From LMUY01 sp965199005 (lineage in GTDB: Bacteria > Pseudomonadota > Alphaproteobacteria > Acetobacterales > Acetobacteraceae): a DNA stretch of 64,000 nucleotides. The first letter of the stretch is position 1. The number at the start of each line of letters is the position of its first letter. Made by a program: the position numbers and the translations under genes. The stretch spans positions 682,001 to 746,000 of the forward strand of contig CBDAQK010000001.1 in NCBI GenBank assembly GCA_965199005.1. Direction: 5' to 3'. This document shows positions 62,556 to 64,000 of this stretch, in pieces. A model generated the notes under the pieces. That model worked only from the letters and a program-made list of their open reading frames with translations. It was not told where the DNA came from and searched no databases.

Positions 62556-63065
62556 GATTTAGGTGGCCTGCCCTTCGCGGCGCAGTGGCTGCAGCGGCCC
62601 GCCGCGCGTCCTGCGAGGACGGCCGCGGCAGACCAAGGTTCTCGCGCAGGGTTGCGCCCGCATAGTCCTTGTGGAACAGGCCGCGGCGCTGCAACTCGGG
62701 CACTTCAAGGCGGGTGAAGTCCTCGTAGGCACCCGGCATGTGGGTAGCCGCCAGAACGAAGCCATCACAGGCATCGGAGAACCATTCCTCGATCTGATCG
62801 GCTACCATTTGCGGCGATCCGGCAAAGGTGGGGAGCTCCCGGATCGTGCCGCGTCCCGAGACGTTCACGAAATCGGCGACGGTCGGATTGCGCTTGCCGC
62901 TCTGAGCAACCACGCGGTCACGGTATCCTTGCCAGGAGAGCTCGGCGAGTTCGTCATCCGTGAAAGGCTCGTCCATACCCTTTTTGGCAAAGTCGTAATT
63001 TAGCACTTCGGACAGCAGCACGAGCCCGTCGATAGGCCTCGCCGTGCCCTCGATGATGGCATCAA
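62542..63065 (-). pseudogene. NtaA/DszA-type FMN monooxygenase, C-terminal fragment
   Basis: About 170 codons of an LLM-class monooxygenase of the nitrilotriacetate/xenobiotic type. The conserved end is present: FAGSPQMVADQIEEWF, ACDGFVLAATHMPGAYEDF and VPELQRRGLFHKDYAG. The upstream part (LLSEVLNYDFAKKGMDEPFT) fits too, but the N-terminal flavin-binding two thirds are missing and replaced by an IS near 63065. It is not expected to be functional. Confidence 0.85.
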
Positions 63066-63690
63066 TCCATGCGCCCAGACGGTCACCAGCGAATAAAGTC
63101 CAAGCAGCGCTGGTGTCGTGCGCAGGATGGCCAAATTCGACCACTGCCGCTGCGTCTCGACACCCAGATGCTCACGTACTTCTTGAAACGTTGTCTCGAT
63201 CCGCCAGCGGCAGACGAAGCGCTGGAGGATCGCGGTGGGTTCGAGGTCGAGGTCGGTGCAGAGAAATGCCTGCGCGTCGCGTTGGCCAGACGGGTCCCGT
63301 ACGAGCAGCCAGCGGATGGCAGCCGGGGGCATCCCGCTGTGATACCAGACGGCGGTTGCCGAGACATACTCCAGGTTGCGCGTCAAACCGCCGTACCATT
63401 CCGTCAACGTGACGGATGTCCATACCGTCTTCGGGTCGGCGAGGACGGCGTTGAGTTTGGGCCGGCGTTTGCCTTTCAGGGCACGGCGTCCCGTTTGACC
63501 CTTTCGGCGTTTGGCTGCCGGCTCGAACAAACTGGCATCCAGCCGCACTCTGGTGATCAGGCAAACGTGCCAGCGCACCGCGGCGATGAGTTCCAAGGCC
63601 GAGAAACCGCTGTCGGCGACGACAACCACGCGGCGATCCGGCAGCCAGCTTTTGGTTTGCAGGATTGGAGTGCGCCCCTGGCGGTAGACA
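63066..63690 (-). mobile_element. DDE transposase fragment (IS4/IS701-like)
   Basis: On the minus strand the frame reads LQTKSWLPDRRVVVVADSGF (second Asp region), VCLITRVRLDASLFEPA, and RWRIETTFQEVREHLGVETQ (catalytic Glu), then RTTPALLGLYSLVTVWAH. These are DDE transposase landmarks; the precise family is unsure. The N-terminal half is missing, cut at about 63690 next to an IS3 element, and the C-terminal end runs into the monooxygenase fragment. Confidence 0.75.
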
Positions 63691-63742
63691 GATTGGCCGA
63701 TTTGGATTGACCCCTTTGCTGGGCTTTCGGAGAATGAAAGCC

Positions 63743-64000
63743 ATGACGAAGCATCGTTCCCACAGCGCCGCGTTCAAGCGGCAGGTCGCCGAGGAGTTCC
63801 TGGCCGGAGAGACGCTGCACGGCCTGTCGCAGCGGCATGATCTCTCCCGACAACTGATCCGGATATGGGTCGGTAAGTTTGAGGCTGGAGCCCTCGACGA
63901 CGACGTTCAGGCGGCCGACCTGATGCAGGAATACGAGGCCAAGATCGCGGCGCTGGAGCGGATGGTGGGCCGACAGGCGTTGGAAATCGAGCTGCTAAAG
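63743..64000 (+). CDS. IS3-family transposase OrfA, continues beyond the window
   Basis: The open frame starts MTKHRSHSAAFKRQVAEEFL at 63743 and continues AGETLHGLSQRHDLSRQLIR, IWVGKFEAGALDDDVQAADL and ends ALEIELLK at the window edge. This is the helix-turn-helix and leucine-zipper protein OrfA of an IS3 element; OrfB should follow outside the window. An in-frame ATG at 63734 is an alternative start. The element's left end should lie in 63695-63720. Confidence 0.88.
   Translation, partial: MTKHRSHSAAFKRQVAEEFLAGETLHGLSQRHDLSRQLIRIWVGKFEAGALDDDVQAADLMQEYEAKIAALERMVGRQALEIELLK

Noticed and set aside
1..64000. CRISPR arrays, tRNA or rRNA genes, riboswitches
   Set aside because: I saw no regularly spaced repeats, no cloverleaf-like segments and no known riboswitch core. 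A tRNAscan or Infernal run would be needed to exclude them fully.

Overview
The window is GC-rich and densely coded. Its gene types (many branched-chain-amino-acid-type and peptide-type ABC solute receptors, FMN monooxygenases, IS630/IS701/IS1380 relics, TetR/GntR/LysR-controlled catabolic genes, an isolated cobF) suggest a metabolically versatile alphaproteobacterium, probably near the Acetobacteraceae/Rhodospirillales. That placement is an inference from gene style; no rRNA or other phylogenetic marker is present.

Region by region. 0-3.1 kb: the 3' part of a chemoreceptor, two alpha/beta hydrolases and the tail of a lost peptide-transporter ATPase. 3.1-13.3 kb: a GntR/FCD regulator, a perfect 16-bp palindrome, and a tight operon encoding a full HAAT transporter, an aldo/keto reductase, a TIGR04076-type small protein and a 1,097-residue molybdopterin oxidoreductase fused to a flavin/NAD reductase and a [2Fe-2S] ferredoxin. 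13.4-22.9 kb: two divergent operons, with kynureninase, HyuA, HyuB and a solute receptor on the minus strand and a complete HAAT permease/ATPase set on the plus strand. 22.9-25.0 kb: an FRG-domain protein and a less GC-rich pair (probable PD-(D/E)XK nuclease plus unknown partner). 25.0-29.2 kb: a NitT/TauT-type transporter without its ATPase, nadC and divergent pncA. 29.3-40 kb: peptide-type receptors without permeases, Uma2, cobF, a P450, a luciferase-like monooxygenase, an MFS exporter, and a non-coding stretch ending in a strong terminator. 40.5-45.8 kb: an aspartate-dehydrogenase-like protein, a Pht5-like protein, an amidohydrolase, a RutA-like monooxygenase and a redoxin. 46-51.3 kb: IS fragments around an SDR/LysR pair. 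51.3-61.8 kb: an acyl-CoA degradation module. 61.9-64 kb: more IS fragments, a truncated monooxygenase, and the start of an IS3 element.

The clearest system is at 51.3-61.8 kb. An acyl-CoA synthetase, enoyl-CoA hydratase, acyl-CoA dehydrogenase, two SDRs, two MaoC half-proteins, a thiolase, a CMD-family protein and a solute receptor lie in four transcription units around a TetR gene. Each unit has a CTACC-N4-GGTAG site (one with a single mismatch) in its promoter, which points to one TetR-controlled regulon for an unknown acyl substrate. The second notable system is the GntR-controlled molybdenum-oxidoreductase operon, where uptake, a reductase and a self-contained electron-transfer enzyme appear to be co-expressed.
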